Positions 9,127-18,703 of a stretch of 64,000 bases of DNA are shown in pieces. Numbering within the stretch: the stretch's first letter is position 1; every line of letters starts with the position of its first letter. The translations under genes and the position numbers were made by a program. The notes below the pieces were generated by a model, which saw only the letters and a list, made by a program, of their open reading frames with translations, was not told the origin of the DNA and did not search any database. Origin of the DNA: Komagataeibacter sp. FNDCF1 (lineage in GTDB: Bacteria; Pseudomonadota; Alphaproteobacteria; Acetobacterales; Acetobacteraceae); assembly GCF_021295335.1 (NCBI RefSeq), contig NZ_JAIWOT010000001.1:2588501-2652500 (forward strand), read 5' to 3'.

Positions 9127-10422
9127 ATGCGTGCTGCTGTCCTGATAAGCGGCCTTGCGCTGCTGCCCTTTATGGCCCTACAGGCTCATGCTCAAAACGC
9201 CCCGGCAGGGCAGTCTTCCGTTGTCACGGGGGAATCCACCCATACCGTGTCTTCCGCACCCGTTCCGGCGGGACGGGGGAAACAGTTCGACGCCAACGGC
9301 ATGTCGCTTTCAGGTAACCCTTCCATACTCACATGTCCGGTTGCCTCCTGCCCGACCAGAGATGCGGCCGGTGGGCCGGTCAGGACTGCGCTGGCCATTT
9401 ACGGACAGACCACTTTGGCCAATCCGTGGGAATATGAACTCTATTCCGGTCTATATTCAAATACCGGACGTGGCAGTTCAACAGATCCCAAACTGATCGC
9501 GGCACCCGGCGCCAAGATGGCGGCCTATTTCGGGTTGATGCAGGGACAGAACAGTGGCCCCGGCTGGGGTCTCAACTGGAATATCCTGCGCAATGCAGTG
9601 CCCGGCGGCATCAATTCCCTTTATGGGCAGCCCGGCAGTGGGACACCCGGAAAACCGGGTGCCATGGATGACGCCATGTCTACCATCGGGGCCGAAGGTG
9701 ATATCTCCAACTGGCAGGGTGACACCGACACGCATAATGCGTTTGTGGTTAATCTGTTCCTGAATACAACAAGCCGCTATACTTCCACGGCAGGTATTTA
9801 TCTGGGGGCATCACCGGGGCAGACCGTGGCCTCTTATCATACAGGAATATATTTCGGCGGGAAAAATAATGGTGGGACAGCCGATAGTGTATCCGGTCAG
9901 ACCATATGGGATCGAAGCGGTGCGAATTACGGTTATTATGCGATGGGAAATCATGCAACGGCTGCCTTTTTCGATCAGTCCACAGGCCAGAATGGTCTCC
10001 TGATAACCGGGACAAAGACCGGGCAGGATATATGGCTCAATACATCATCCAGTATTGGTGCCTATATCAGTGGCTCCCATCTTCATGGTGACCTGAATAT
10101 CAGAACATCGTCCCATGATGCCATTACTATTGCAGGAACACACACAGGTTCCGCATTTTCGGATGCGTCAACGTCAGCATCAGCCGGTCTGATGCTGAAC
10201 GGGAAATACAGTACGGCAGCCATAAATACGGCCCGTGCCGACACGCCGGTCGCAATCAACCTGGCCAAAGGACAACGGGCCTGTTTCAACGACGGTGCGA
10301 ATTGCGTGATGTTTGACGGATCAAAACTGGTTTACATCGTTGGTACGACACGGGTCGCGTCCATTGATAATAATGGCAACATGGTTATCAAGGGAACGCT
10401 GACACAGTCTGGTCGGCCCTAG
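9127..10422 (+). CDS. Secreted protein of unknown function, spike/adhesin-like
   Basis: A 431-residue protein with a clear signal peptide (hydrophobic core at residues 4-18, likely cleavage after AHAQ). The mature part is rich in Gly, Ser, Thr and Asn, and short repeated patterns such as SxxGIYxG and GLLITGTxTG suggest a beta-rich fibre. The C-terminal 60 residues (RACFNDGANCVMFDG, then VASIDNNGNMVIKG) resemble the end segments of phage tail-fibre or tail-spike-like proteins; this is an impression of style, not proven homology. It stands alone between the interrupted fkbM and the converging giant glycosyltransferase gene. It could be a surface adhesin or a polysaccharide-binding or -modifying protein. 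Confidence 0.7.
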   Translation: MRAAVLISGLALLPFMALQAHAQNAPAGQSSVVTGESTHTVSSAPVPAGRGKQFDANGMSLSGNPSILTCPVASCPTRDAAGGPVRTALAIYGQTTLANPWEYELYSGLYSNTGRGSSTDPKLIAAPGAKMAAYFGLMQGQNSGPGWGLNWNILRNAVPGGINSLYGQPGSGTPGKPGAMDDAMSTIGAEGDISNWQGDTDTHNAFVVNLFLNTTSRYTSTAGIYLGASPGQTVASYHTGIYFGGKNNGGTADSVSGQTIWDRSGANYGYYAMGNHATAAFFDQSTGQNGLLITGTKTGQDIWLNTSSSIGAYISGSHLHGDLNIRTSSHDAITIAGTHTGSAFSDASTSASAGLMLNGKYSTAAINTARADTPVAINLAKGQRACFNDGANCVMFDGSKLVYIVGTTRVASIDNNGNMVIKGTLTQSGRP

Positions 10423-10648
10423 CTTTTCCTGAACATGAGATATCCGGGCCCAGCTCGCCTTCCGTGCGTTCCGTGTGGTGGGAAAAGCTCTTCCTGACCG
10501 TGCGGCTGCTGCTGCCCGCTTCGGTTTCCTCTGGACTGTCTGTGACACAACGGGCCCGAATGGCCGATGACTTCGGCTTTCTGTGTATCAGGATATATGA
10601 AGGACCTGTGAACCGCCTGCACCCGCCTGACATGGCAGTTTTTTCAAA

Positions 10649-10680
10649 GCCCTGTCATTATCGAAACATAATGACAGGGC
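10649..10680. terminator. Hairpin between convergent genes, possible terminator
   Basis: A perfect 13-bp stem (GCCCTGTCATTAT paired with 10668-10680) with a 6-nt loop sits between the secreted-protein gene (plus) and the giant gene (minus). T-runs flank it only loosely: six T just before it, and AT-rich sequence after it. Terminator function in one or both directions is likely but not certain. Confidence 0.5.
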
Positions 10681-10709
10681 GTATGATCAATTTATTACTT
10701 CTATAGAAA

Positions 10710-13700
10710 TCATGTCAGAGAATAGGAATTTCTGGAATCCTTGGATTGACCTGCGCCATCAATGGTTTTCAGAAGACGACCATAAAATTCCAGCAGATCC
10801 CGACCCTGATCATTCGCGCTTCTCAATGTCGGCAATACTTTGGGAGGTTCCAGATACTGTTCCGGGTTGGCGTCAATTTTTCTCAGTACCTGTTCCAGTT
10901 CCTCGGTATTGCTTACGTCGATGACAAAACCGTTCTGGCCATTCTCGACATTTTCGCCCATGGCCCCCCGGTCGCCTGCGATCACCCACAAACCATGGGA
11001 AGCCGCTTCGCGTGAGACCAGACCAAAGCTTTCCGGCCATGTAGAAGGTGCCAGCAGGACGTCCAGCCTGTCATAGAGCGCCCCGATACGGTCAGCCGGG
11101 ATCTTGCCGGTAATGGTGACAGGCGTCGTGCCCCATACGGTCTGTATGCTGTCACCCGTATCGCGCGCCAGTTCAATAACGGTCAGATCAAGGTTCTTGA
11201 ACCTGTTGGTCCGCAGCACGGACTCGATCATGTATACGCCCTTATGTGCCTGGGTGCCGCCAACGTGACCAAGCTGCACGCGGGTGTGGGGCTGTTTCGT
11301 CTTTTCCGGCTGGAAGGAGGAAACGCCATTGGCAATGGTTTCCACTTTGAAACCGGCATCCCGGAACAGTTTGGCGAAGGGTTCGGATACAGAAAGCAGG
11401 GCTTCCGCGCCATGAAGGACATGGCGGCAGCGCATGGCCCGTTCCAGGCTGCGTGGCAACCCGATCCGACGGGAAAATGTCTGTCGGGAAGGGTCGGGCG
11501 AAAGACTGGCGCTGCTGCCATCTTCTTCTGTCAGGAACGAGAAGTCTGACAGCCACCATGCATCATGAAGCGTGATGACGTAGGGAATGCGCAGGGCCAG
11601 ACAGGCTTCGGCCACAGCGATGGACAGGCGCTGGAGGCAATGAATATGCACCAGATCCGGTGACATCAGTTTCAGGACGCGACGCGTATAGGCATCCACG
11701 TCCGAATTGTACATACGCCAGTCCATATCGATTTCTTGTGGCGTCGCGATCTGAAAAACGGGAATGCCTTTCCATGCATCGCATCGTACCATGCTGCAAT
11801 AGCTGTTTTCATCATCTGACGCCAGAACGGCCAGATCATACCGATCGTGCGCATGATCAAGCATGTACTGCATGTTATCGGTCAGCACACGGGTAGCACC
11901 CCCGATAATCTGCGGGGGGGCAAACACGTTGGCATAGAGTATCCGCTTGCGGTTGACAGCGGACGGTACAATCGGGGCCTTGACCGCAGCAACGGCCTGT
12001 TCATCCGATACAAGCATTGATTTCAGGTCAAGCCGGGCAGCATTGCCAACCTGTGTGGCCAATGTCCTGTCCTGTAATATCCTGTCAACCGCCGCTGGCA
12101 GGGCAGGCGCATTGGGCACGACAAGGACATTGGCGCCGTCTGTCAGCCTGGAGTGCAGTCGCTCGTTGCTGACTATGGCAGGAATACCGAACCACGCCGC
12201 TTCCGCCCAATGGGAACGATAATATTCCCGGCTACCTGAAAAATCGACAACCAGATCAACAGCCGCGGTCAGTGCCAGTGCCTCGTCAGGCTGCATTCTG
12301 GCATTGATGACCGTCACGCGACTGTCAAAGGAGCGGAATTCGTTTTCCGCAGGCAGATTTCCATCAATGATCAGTTCAACCTGATCGTGGTTTTTCAGAA
12401 CCTGCACCAGCGCCCGGGTCAGATCATCAATGGCGCGCAACTGTTCCGGAGACAGGTTGGCCTGTCGCCCATGGCGCAGCTGGCGCGGTATCGGACGGCC
12501 ACGGGCGTAGACCAGAATCCGTACCGTATCACCGGGCGCGGACGGTAATTTACGAATGGCGTTCGTTGCCGCGGATACCCCTGCGACCACGTGGCCATCA
12601 GGCACGACATCTGCCAGTGCGGGTACGAAGGCAGGCGCCGTGCTGACACAGGAATCACATAGCCGTCCGCTATAGACTTCACGTAACGTGATGGATTTCC
12701 GGAATCCTTCATGCTTACGGACGAAATCGCTCCATGCCAGTTCCGACAGGTCCAGCTGGGCTGAAGGCAGGACGCCAAGGCTTCCTGTCCATGACAGGGT
12801 GGGAATGCCGTAACCGCGTGCAAAAAGTACCGTATCGATAACCAGGGAATCGAGCTCGACTTCATGCAGGATCAGCAGCGAGGCGCCTGGCAGGCTCTCG
12901 GTCAGCAGTTGGACATGATGGCGCGGAAAGACAATAACCTTTCTTATCGTATCATCGGCATTCCGCAGTTCCAGTTCCCATTTGACCCGTTCCGACACAT
13001 TTGTCTGGACCCGCATGAGTATCGGGCCATCCGGACGGCAGAGTTTCAGGCCCGAGGGAACGCTTCTGGCCATTATCGGAATAAACTTGTCCAGGAAATG
13101 GCTGAATTTGGTTTCAGGCTGCCCCACGGGCGGGTAATCGGGATTCCACATCGCCAGTGAAGTCGCAGCCTCACTGTCAAACCAGAGACGGAACAGATTC
13201 TCCCGCGCCATGCGCCAGGGCTGCATGCGCTTCCAGATCTTTTCGCCTTCTTCCAGGAATTTCAGACCTGTCTGAAAGGCGCCAAGCTGTGCCGCAACCT
13301 GCATACCGTTGATATAGTTCCAGCGATCAGGATAGGGACTGGCAATTCCTTTCAGATATGCCGCCATTGCGGCCTGCAGGCGGCCCCTCTGGCGTTCCAT
13401 ATCACCCAGCTTGTGCCATACGCTCCCGGCTGGCGCGCCATTCTCAAGTGCGCGGTACAGGGATTCCTGTGCCAGTTCATCATTACCCCGCTGGAGCGCG
13501 AAGTCCGCATGCAGGCGCCACAGGCTGCCGCTGCCATCACCGGAGATCACGCCTTCATGGCTGGCTTTATCAGATGTCAGGAAAGCAGCCAGAATGTCGC
13601 CACGGGTAGTTTTGGTACCTGCAAGAACCGGGTTCTGTTTACGGAACAGATCCGCATCAAACGCGGATGGGAAACTGCGTTGCCCGATGAGCGCCTGCAG

Positions 13701-16373
13701 CATCTCGCTTTCCGATGTCGGTTCATCGTCCGCATAACCATGCGTAAGCCAGTGACGGTAAGCGCTCTCGTCGCTTGCCTGTGCCAATCGGGGGTGGCGC
13801 TGACGGTAGAAATCCGCATCGAATATTGAATTCAGTGAAAGGGGTGCAAGGCGTGTGACGCCCTTCTGTGCAAAGACGATAACGGCCTGCGCCAGACTTT
13901 TACAATAACCGGCCCATTTATGGTTGAGCGCATTGAATTCCACAAGGTTCAGGACATCCAGCCATTTGGCGGGCAGCAGGTCGTAACGGGCCAGAAAAAT
14001 GTCACATGCGGAATGGCCTTTCTGCCACTGCTCCGTTTCAGCCGTGGTGAAAGCCAGCCTGTCCTGAAAGGCCAGTTCCTCAAATTCATTCCTGCATTTC
14101 TGGATCTGATCTACGGTCAGCGGGGAGGCGTTGTCCTCATCTGACTGTACATAGCCCCTTTCTAGGAACAGGCGCGCATTCTTCCATTTCAGATTTTCAT
14201 CGGGAGTGAGATATCTCGTCCGGGCTTCCGCCAGTGCGGCCCGCATTTCGGCTTCGCAGCCATAGCGTCCGACAAGGCGGCCATGCTCCAGGTAATGGGT
14301 TTTCAGCGCCTCGTCATCTGGCAGTTTTCTGAGATCGGGATAGAAATCACGATAGAAAACGGGATCAAACGATGCCAGAGGAGAAGCCGTTTTTTTGGAA
14401 ATGTTTTCCTGGATATTCCTGATGGCATGCCGTGCGTCTTTGGTACGCCTGACAATGAACTGGCCGATACTCTTGCCAATGTTCCTGTTCTTGCGGTCAT
14501 GACTGCGCCTGGCATTCGTGGCGATAATGGACCCCGGAATCCAGTAATCCCCTGCTTTCGCCCTGACATAGAGTTGCGCGTCATCCAGGGAAGGGTCAAT
14601 CAGCAGGACTGAACGGGTCTGTCCGGTAACCGCATCGACTTCGTAAATATCCGCGGCCATCTCCCGGATGGTATTCATGTCGGGATTGGTAAAGCGGTTG
14701 ATCAGAACATCCGTAAAGGAAGACCATTCCCGAACGGCCGCCATCCACAGAAGCACAATATCCGAAGGTGTATCGTGACTGGCTGCCAGAATACGGGGGG
14801 CGGGGTGATTGGGGGGGACTTCCGTGGCCACCTGATAATCAGGCTGCATCTGGCCATCACGTTCGCAATAGCCCAGCAACGGACCAAAGGTCGGATGCTT
14901 GAAGAACATTTCAAGCCAGGCATAGCTGTCGGTCAGTGATTTTGGCAGCGTGTCCGCAGAGAGGATCACATCCTTGCAGAAGTCGATATGCGGAAGGGCC
15001 GATATGCTGTTCAGCGCATAATTGGCATTACTTGAAATGCAGTTGAACCCGATAGGGGGGACATCACCGAGACCTTCCTGCAGGAAGAACGTATTGAGGT
15101 CACGGACAACCGTTCCTGAATAGCCGACATCACATATCGTGGCGCCATCATTGTCCAGCAGCCCGCATTCCCGAAAGTGGCGCAGGGCACGGGACCGTTT
15201 GTCCAGGATGGAACGCCTGATCTCCTGTGTCAGGCCGGCGGCGACATATGCTTCCTGTACAATAAAGGTATCTTTGTCCGAACTGTATTCACGGTCCGTC
15301 AGGCTGGATGGTACAACCTCTATGCCCAACAGCGCTGATATCTGTTTTGGCGTTGCCTTCCCCTGCAGCAGCCAGAAGGCATGCCCGATGGACTGGACAA
15401 GCCAGTCGGTATTGAAATTGACGTTCAGCCAGCACGAAATCGCACGGCTGATAAACAGGTCCGCTGAATCAATCTGCGGAAAATATTGATGCAGAAGGGG
15501 ATTTTTCCATGTCTGCAGGACCTGATGGATCAGGTAGCCATCACGGCTGAGGAAAAACAGCGTATTGCGGTCATTGTCTTTTGTATGAAAGACGGTCTGC
15601 GCGACAAACAGCTTGATGAGGGCGGCGATATCCTGATGGACATCCGCATTATGACCGTATTCAGGTGGGTGAAGTTTCAGGCTCTCATGATGGTCGACAT
15701 GAATGCCGGTAATCCCCAGCTTGCGCGGATTGGCAACGTCAGATGCGGTATTGTCACCGAAATGCGTCAGTTCGGCAGATTGCAGGCCATGCTCCTGGCA
15801 GACATGCGTAAAAAGACTGCCTGTCTGTTTGGTTTTGTTGACCGTGGCGGATACGTAAACGTCATCAAACAGATCCAGTAGTCCGACATTGGCCAGAACC
15901 TGCCTGATCTCCCCGGTGGAGAAATACATGTCGGAGATGGCGATTATTTTCTTGCCCGCTTCTTTCAGGCGTTCGAGCAGGGCACGGGCGCCATCAACAG
16001 CAGACAGATTGCGAAAATCGACATCGAATTCGAACGCCGCTATACGGGCGCCCATGGCTATGGCTGCATCTTTTTCAGGCAGATAGGTGGACATGACCTC
16101 GGCCCAGACATTGGCCAGAGGGGGTTCTTCCACCGGATCACCCTCTCCGAGCTTCAGCATGTCGGTTGCGGCGTAACGCCGCTGTGTCAGGTCGGCGATG
16201 GAGTCGGTCTGATAGCGCCCGACCTGTGTCAGGGCATAGGCGCTTGCCAGATCATGAACCTGAAAAACAGAAAGATATTTTCGATAGATGAGTGTATCGA
16301 ATAGATCAAAGGAGACTGTTTCCGATGCGATATCAGATATCGCAATGTCAGAAAGTGATTTTACCTTGTCCAT
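10710..16373 (-). CDS. Giant multidomain protein: HAD-like domain, FYR/YPDL repeats, TPR, two glycosyltransferase modules
   Basis: About 1,887 residues. Residues 20-235 are a HAD-like phosphohydrolase domain (FDLFDTL motif, later FGDNTASD), continuing into a region like COG5610 proteins (LFFLSRDGYLIHQV). Around residues 670, 850 and 905 three related segments occur (FDPVFYRDFYPDL, FDADFYRQRHPRL, FDADLFRKQNPVL), the first two followed by HYLEHG- or HWLTHG-type ends. TPR-like helices lie near 975-1060. Residues about 1130-1470 form a diverged GT-B-like module (EAAWFGIPAIVS), and about 1475-1880 a GT4-type module (ANVFAPPQIIGGATRV, then SREAASHGLWVIAGDRGA). The ATG at 16373 has GGAAAA before it; a GTG at 16385 is the alternative. 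It probably assembles the glycan exported by the nearby KpsMT system. Confidence 0.85.
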   Translation of the reverse strand: MDKVKSLSDIAISDIASETVSFDLFDTLIYRKYLSVFQVHDLASAYALTQVGRYQTDSIADLTQRRYAATDMLKLGEGDPVEEPPLANVWAEVMSTYLPEKDAAIAMGARIAAFEFDVDFRNLSAVDGARALLERLKEAGKKIIAISDMYFSTGEIRQVLANVGLLDLFDDVYVSATVNKTKQTGSLFTHVCQEHGLQSAELTHFGDNTASDVANPRKLGITGIHVDHHESLKLHPPEYGHNADVHQDIAALIKLFVAQTVFHTKDNDRNTLFFLSRDGYLIHQVLQTWKNPLLHQYFPQIDSADLFISRAISCWLNVNFNTDWLVQSIGHAFWLLQGKATPKQISALLGIEVVPSSLTDREYSSDKDTFIVQEAYVAAGLTQEIRRSILDKRSRALRHFRECGLLDNDGATICDVGYSGTVVRDLNTFFLQEGLGDVPPIGFNCISSNANYALNSISALPHIDFCKDVILSADTLPKSLTDSYAWLEMFFKHPTFGPLLGYCERDGQMQPDYQVATEVPPNHPAPRILAASHDTPSDIVLLWMAAVREWSSFTDVLINRFTNPDMNTIREMAADIYEVDAVTGQTRSVLLIDPSLDDAQLYVRAKAGDYWIPGSIIATNARRSHDRKNRNIGKSIGQFIVRRTKDARHAIRNIQENISKKTASPLASFDPVFYRDFYPDLRKLPDDEALKTHYLEHGRLVGRYGCEAEMRAALAEARTRYLTPDENLKWKNARLFLERGYVQSDEDNASPLTVDQIQKCRNEFEELAFQDRLAFTTAETEQWQKGHSACDIFLARYDLLPAKWLDVLNLVEFNALNHKWAGYCKSLAQAVIVFAQKGVTRLAPLSLNSIFDADFYRQRHPRLAQASDESAYRHWLTHGYADDEPTSESEMLQALIGQRSFPSAFDADLFRKQNPVLAGTKTTRGDILAAFLTSDKASHEGVISGDGSGSLWRLHADFALQRGNDELAQESLYRALENGAPAGSVWHKLGDMERQRGRLQAAMAAYLKGIASPYPDRWNYINGMQVAAQLGAFQTGLKFLEEGEKIWKRMQPWRMARENLFRLWFDSEAATSLAMWNPDYPPVGQPETKFSHFLDKFIPIMARSVPSGLKLCRPDGPILMRVQTNVSERVKWELELRNADDTIRKVIVFPRHHVQLLTESLPGASLLILHEVELDSLVIDTVLFARGYGIPTLSWTGSLGVLPSAQLDLSELAWSDFVRKHEGFRKSITLREVYSGRLCDSCVSTAPAFVPALADVVPDGHVVAGVSAATNAIRKLPSAPGDTVRILVYARGRPIPRQLRHGRQANLSPEQLRAIDDLTRALVQVLKNHDQVELIIDGNLPAENEFRSFDSRVTVINARMQPDEALALTAAVDLVVDFSGSREYYRSHWAEAAWFGIPAIVSNERLHSRLTDGANVLVVPNAPALPAAVDRILQDRTLATQVGNAARLDLKSMLVSDEQAVAAVKAPIVPSAVNRKRILYANVFAPPQIIGGATRVLTDNMQYMLDHAHDRYDLAVLASDDENSYCSMVRCDAWKGIPVFQIATPQEIDMDWRMYNSDVDAYTRRVLKLMSPDLVHIHCLQRLSIAVAEACLALRIPYVITLHDAWWLSDFSFLTEEDGSSASLSPDPSRQTFSRRIGLPRSLERAMRCRHVLHGAEALLSVSEPFAKLFRDAGFKVETIANGVSSFQPEKTKQPHTRVQLGHVGGTQAHKGVYMIESVLRTNRFKNLDLTVIELARDTGDSIQTVWGTTPVTITGKIPADRIGALYDRLDVLLAPSTWPESFGLVSREAASHGLWVIAGDRGAMGENVENGQNGFVIDVSNTEELEQVLRKIDANPEQYLEPPKVLPTLRSANDQGRDLLEFYGRLLKTIDGAGQSKDSRNSYSLT

Positions 16374-16414
16374 TTTTCCGTTCACAATAGTAACCAGCCA
16401 TATTTAATTCGGGA

Positions 16415-16840
16415 TCATTTAGCGGGTAGTGTAACCAGATTGTTATAGTCGACATTATACTGGCTGAGTTCAATCTGTGGCGGTTGCCAGGACGGCGCCA
16501 GAAGATAGGCACGCTGGTAGGCACAGGCCGCTTCTTCATGGCGTTTGAGCATTTTCAGAACATGGCCAAGATGCAGATGGGCGGCAGCATTGAAGGGTTC
16601 AGCCGACAGGGCCCGCCTGTATGCCAGTTCCGCGTCTATCAGATTGCCTGTTTCTTTCAGGGCATGGCCATACTGTAGCCAGAGATCCGTGCGCTCGGGT
16701 ATCAGTTGCATTGCATTGCGGTATGCAGTCGCTGCCCGCGTCCAGTCCTGACGGTCCCGTGCGGCATCGCCCTCCCTTGCAAAGGCACGCCCACGACGGC
16801 GACGTATTGCGGGAATCATCATAATCATTTCGGCAGACAT
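16415..16840 (-). CDS. Small TPR-repeat protein
   Basis: A 141-residue protein with about three tetratricopeptide repeats (DWTRAATAYRNAMQLIPE, NLIDAELAYRRALSAEPF and RHEEAACAYQRAYLLAPS), preceded by a basic segment RRRRGRAF. There is no signal peptide. TPR proteins act as protein-binding scaffolds. It ends about 40 bp upstream of the giant glycosyltransferase gene on the same strand, so the two are probably co-transcribed and the proteins may work together. The precise role is unknown. Confidence 0.75.
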   Translation of the reverse strand: MSAEMIMMIPAIRRRRGRAFAREGDAARDRQDWTRAATAYRNAMQLIPERTDLWLQYGHALKETGNLIDAELAYRRALSAEPFNAAAHLHLGHVLKMLKRHEEAACAYQRAYLLAPSWQPPQIELSQYNVDYNNLVTLPAK

Positions 16841-17284
16841 GACTAATTCCTTACTTTAACTCATCAAATCGCGGATAAACGAAAGTCTGTATTTTTGATG
16901 AGCGGGGGGGGAATGTCAAGGCGGAGAGCCTTCCGGAAGTGTTTGGAAGATTCCTTGATCAACTGGTTGCAAATTTATTTAAATCTGAAGGGCTGATCAC
17001 GTTTTTTATTATAATATAGAAGGGGAAGAACGGGATACCTTCCGTACGAATTCAGAAATGGCAGGTCCGTTTTATTATCAGCGCAGACTGCCCGACCGGC
17101 TTTCGGGTCCATGAACCCGAAGCGGTATGTCGCATCCCTGCCCGTACCTCTGTCGGGTCATGCGGGGACCGGCAATGTGTTCCTTACACATTACAACCGG
17201 TGCCCTGCACAGTGTTTTGTCTCCGCCATCTGAGCCGAGGACTAAGGCCCTGTTCTGGCGATGGAACCTGCTTCCAATCGCAAA
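16841..17284. other. Intergenic region, no gene seen
   Basis: The 444-bp gap between the TPR gene start and the kpsM stop shows no supported reading frame. A hairpin with stem TTCGGGT/ACCCGAA lies near 17103-17122; it has no T-run, so terminator function is doubtful. A promoter for the TPR/giant-gene unit probably lies near 16850-16960, where AT-rich stretches occur. Confidence 0.4.
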
Positions 17285-18085
17285 CTATTGAACCAGGATA
17301 TATTTCCGTGATTTTATGGTCAGGACAAACCCGATGATCAGCAACACGATTGTAATCCAGGTATCGTAAAAGATGTCATAATGGGCGTGGGCGTTCAACC
17401 CGAACTGACCTTCCCGGATCATTTCAATATTATCAACACTGGGCGAACACATCATCGCTGCTCTGTATTGGGCAGGGATCCAGTTTACCATTGTAAAGGC
17501 ACCGGTAAACGGGAGTGAAAGATAACTGAAAACCTGCATGATTTTCTCAACGAATTCAGACATTTCACTTAGCGAAGCGAAAATCATGCCAATCGCCGTA
17601 CAGAACAGCATCTGGTAAAATATCCCCACATACAATATTCCATAATATTGTGGTGGCTTCATGTATCCAAAAAACACGGCCCCCAGCACAACCAGTATGC
17701 CGGCCATGAGCGTTCCAATCAGTTCCAGCGCGACACGAGCCAGGATAATGGTTAATGGCGTGACCTGTCGATGGAACAGCAGGCTTCCGTTCGCATTGAA
17801 TGCCTTGACCGATTGCAGCAGGCAGTGGCGGAACATGGTCAGGGGCACATAGCCGGTCACGACAATAGCCGTCATGGGCAGGCCATATTCATGCGATGGC
17901 CGTATCAGGGTCCACATGATGGTCACGCCGCCACAGAAGAGTACCGGCTCCCCCAGCACCCATAGGAAGCCCAGGTTATCCCGCCCATAGCGCGTATGAA
18001 TTTCGCGCATGATCAGGGCATAGATGACGCGCGCCTGCAGTGTGAGAAGTCCTCTCACTTGACGTAGGGTCTGCAAAATTTTCAT
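17285..18085 (-). CDS. kpsM: KpsM-type ABC-2 permease for polysaccharide export
   Basis: A 266-residue inner-membrane protein with about six transmembrane helices and the ABC-2 family start (ALIMREIHTRYGRDNLGFLW near residues 24-43). It would form the channel through which the ATPase KpsT drives a lipid-linked polysaccharide. The upstream sequence GGAAGAC is a reasonable ribosome-binding site for the ATG at 18085. It lies in the minus-strand export group after wza and kpsE2, separated from kpsE2 by a 0.6-kb stretch with a pseudogene remnant. The only kpsT in the window lies in the opposite operon at 5544-6191, so one exporter seems to be encoded in two places. Confidence 0.92.
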   Translation of the reverse strand: MKILQTLRQVRGLLTLQARVIYALIMREIHTRYGRDNLGFLWVLGEPVLFCGGVTIMWTLIRPSHEYGLPMTAIVVTGYVPLTMFRHCLLQSVKAFNANGSLLFHRQVTPLTIILARVALELIGTLMAGILVVLGAVFFGYMKPPQYYGILYVGIFYQMLFCTAIGMIFASLSEMSEFVEKIMQVFSYLSLPFTGAFTMVNWIPAQYRAAMMCSPSVDNIEMIREGQFGLNAHAHYDIFYDTWITIVLLIIGFVLTIKSRKYILVQ

Positions 18086-18409
18086 ACTGTTTATGTCTTC
18101 CTACCTGTCCCCAGGACGCCTGAATGCAGCCCCCGTGTCTTTCAGTCAATCAGGATGCTGCAACAGGCGGATGCCAGTTAAGGTTACGGTTGCCATTCAG
18201 TGGTTGCTATCAGAAACATGATGGCCAGTGTTGATCTGATCCACGGGAAAACGAATAATACGCCTCCTCCCCCTCTGTCCAGAGTTTACCGCCAGGGAAT
18301 GGCCGTCAGGACAGGCGGGCGGGTATCGTATCCGACAGAGCGGCATGATCACGAAGGCCACTGTCAGGCCATGCCGCCCTTCATCGCATCGTGATCATTC
18401 AGATACGTC

Positions 18410-18700
18410 GTGGAGGATATCCTGCTTGGTCGGCTCCCCGACCGGATCTGCATGCCACACAGGCCATATCAACCGTGACGCCCTGCCGGCAGCAGGCGAA
18501 GATAGGCGGGACCGAACGGGCTGTATGCTGCATCCTGCCGGCCAGCAGACCATGGATGTGAAGGCATGCCTGTTCATGATGGTCGGGCGTCACGATATTC
18601 CCGATGTTACCCTGGTCACATTGCCGCGCCTCAGTAACAGCTGGTTTTTCCGGAAACTTGTCCTTCAGGGTTGCCTGAAGGCGGCAGGGATCAGTCTGCT
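18410..18700 (+). pseudogene. Decayed remnant of an rfbA 3' end joined to an rfbC 5' end
   Basis: Read on the plus strand, this stretch aligns by eye with the rfbA-rfbC junction found intact at about 50700-50985 (minus strand). Matches include GGTCGG..CCCGACC, CATATC.A.CGTGA.GCCCTG, CAGCAG, TGCATG-type sequence before a TTCATGA start region, GAT.TTCCCGATGT, and TG.TCACA..GCCGCG. Frames are broken and rfbC stops after roughly 40 codons of similarity, so it cannot be functional. The flanking 18086-18409 shows no gene; weaker rfbA-like similarity may extend to about 18330. It suggests that a dTDP-rhamnose operon once lay beside the kps genes. Confidence 0.7.
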
Positions 18701-18703
18701 GTC

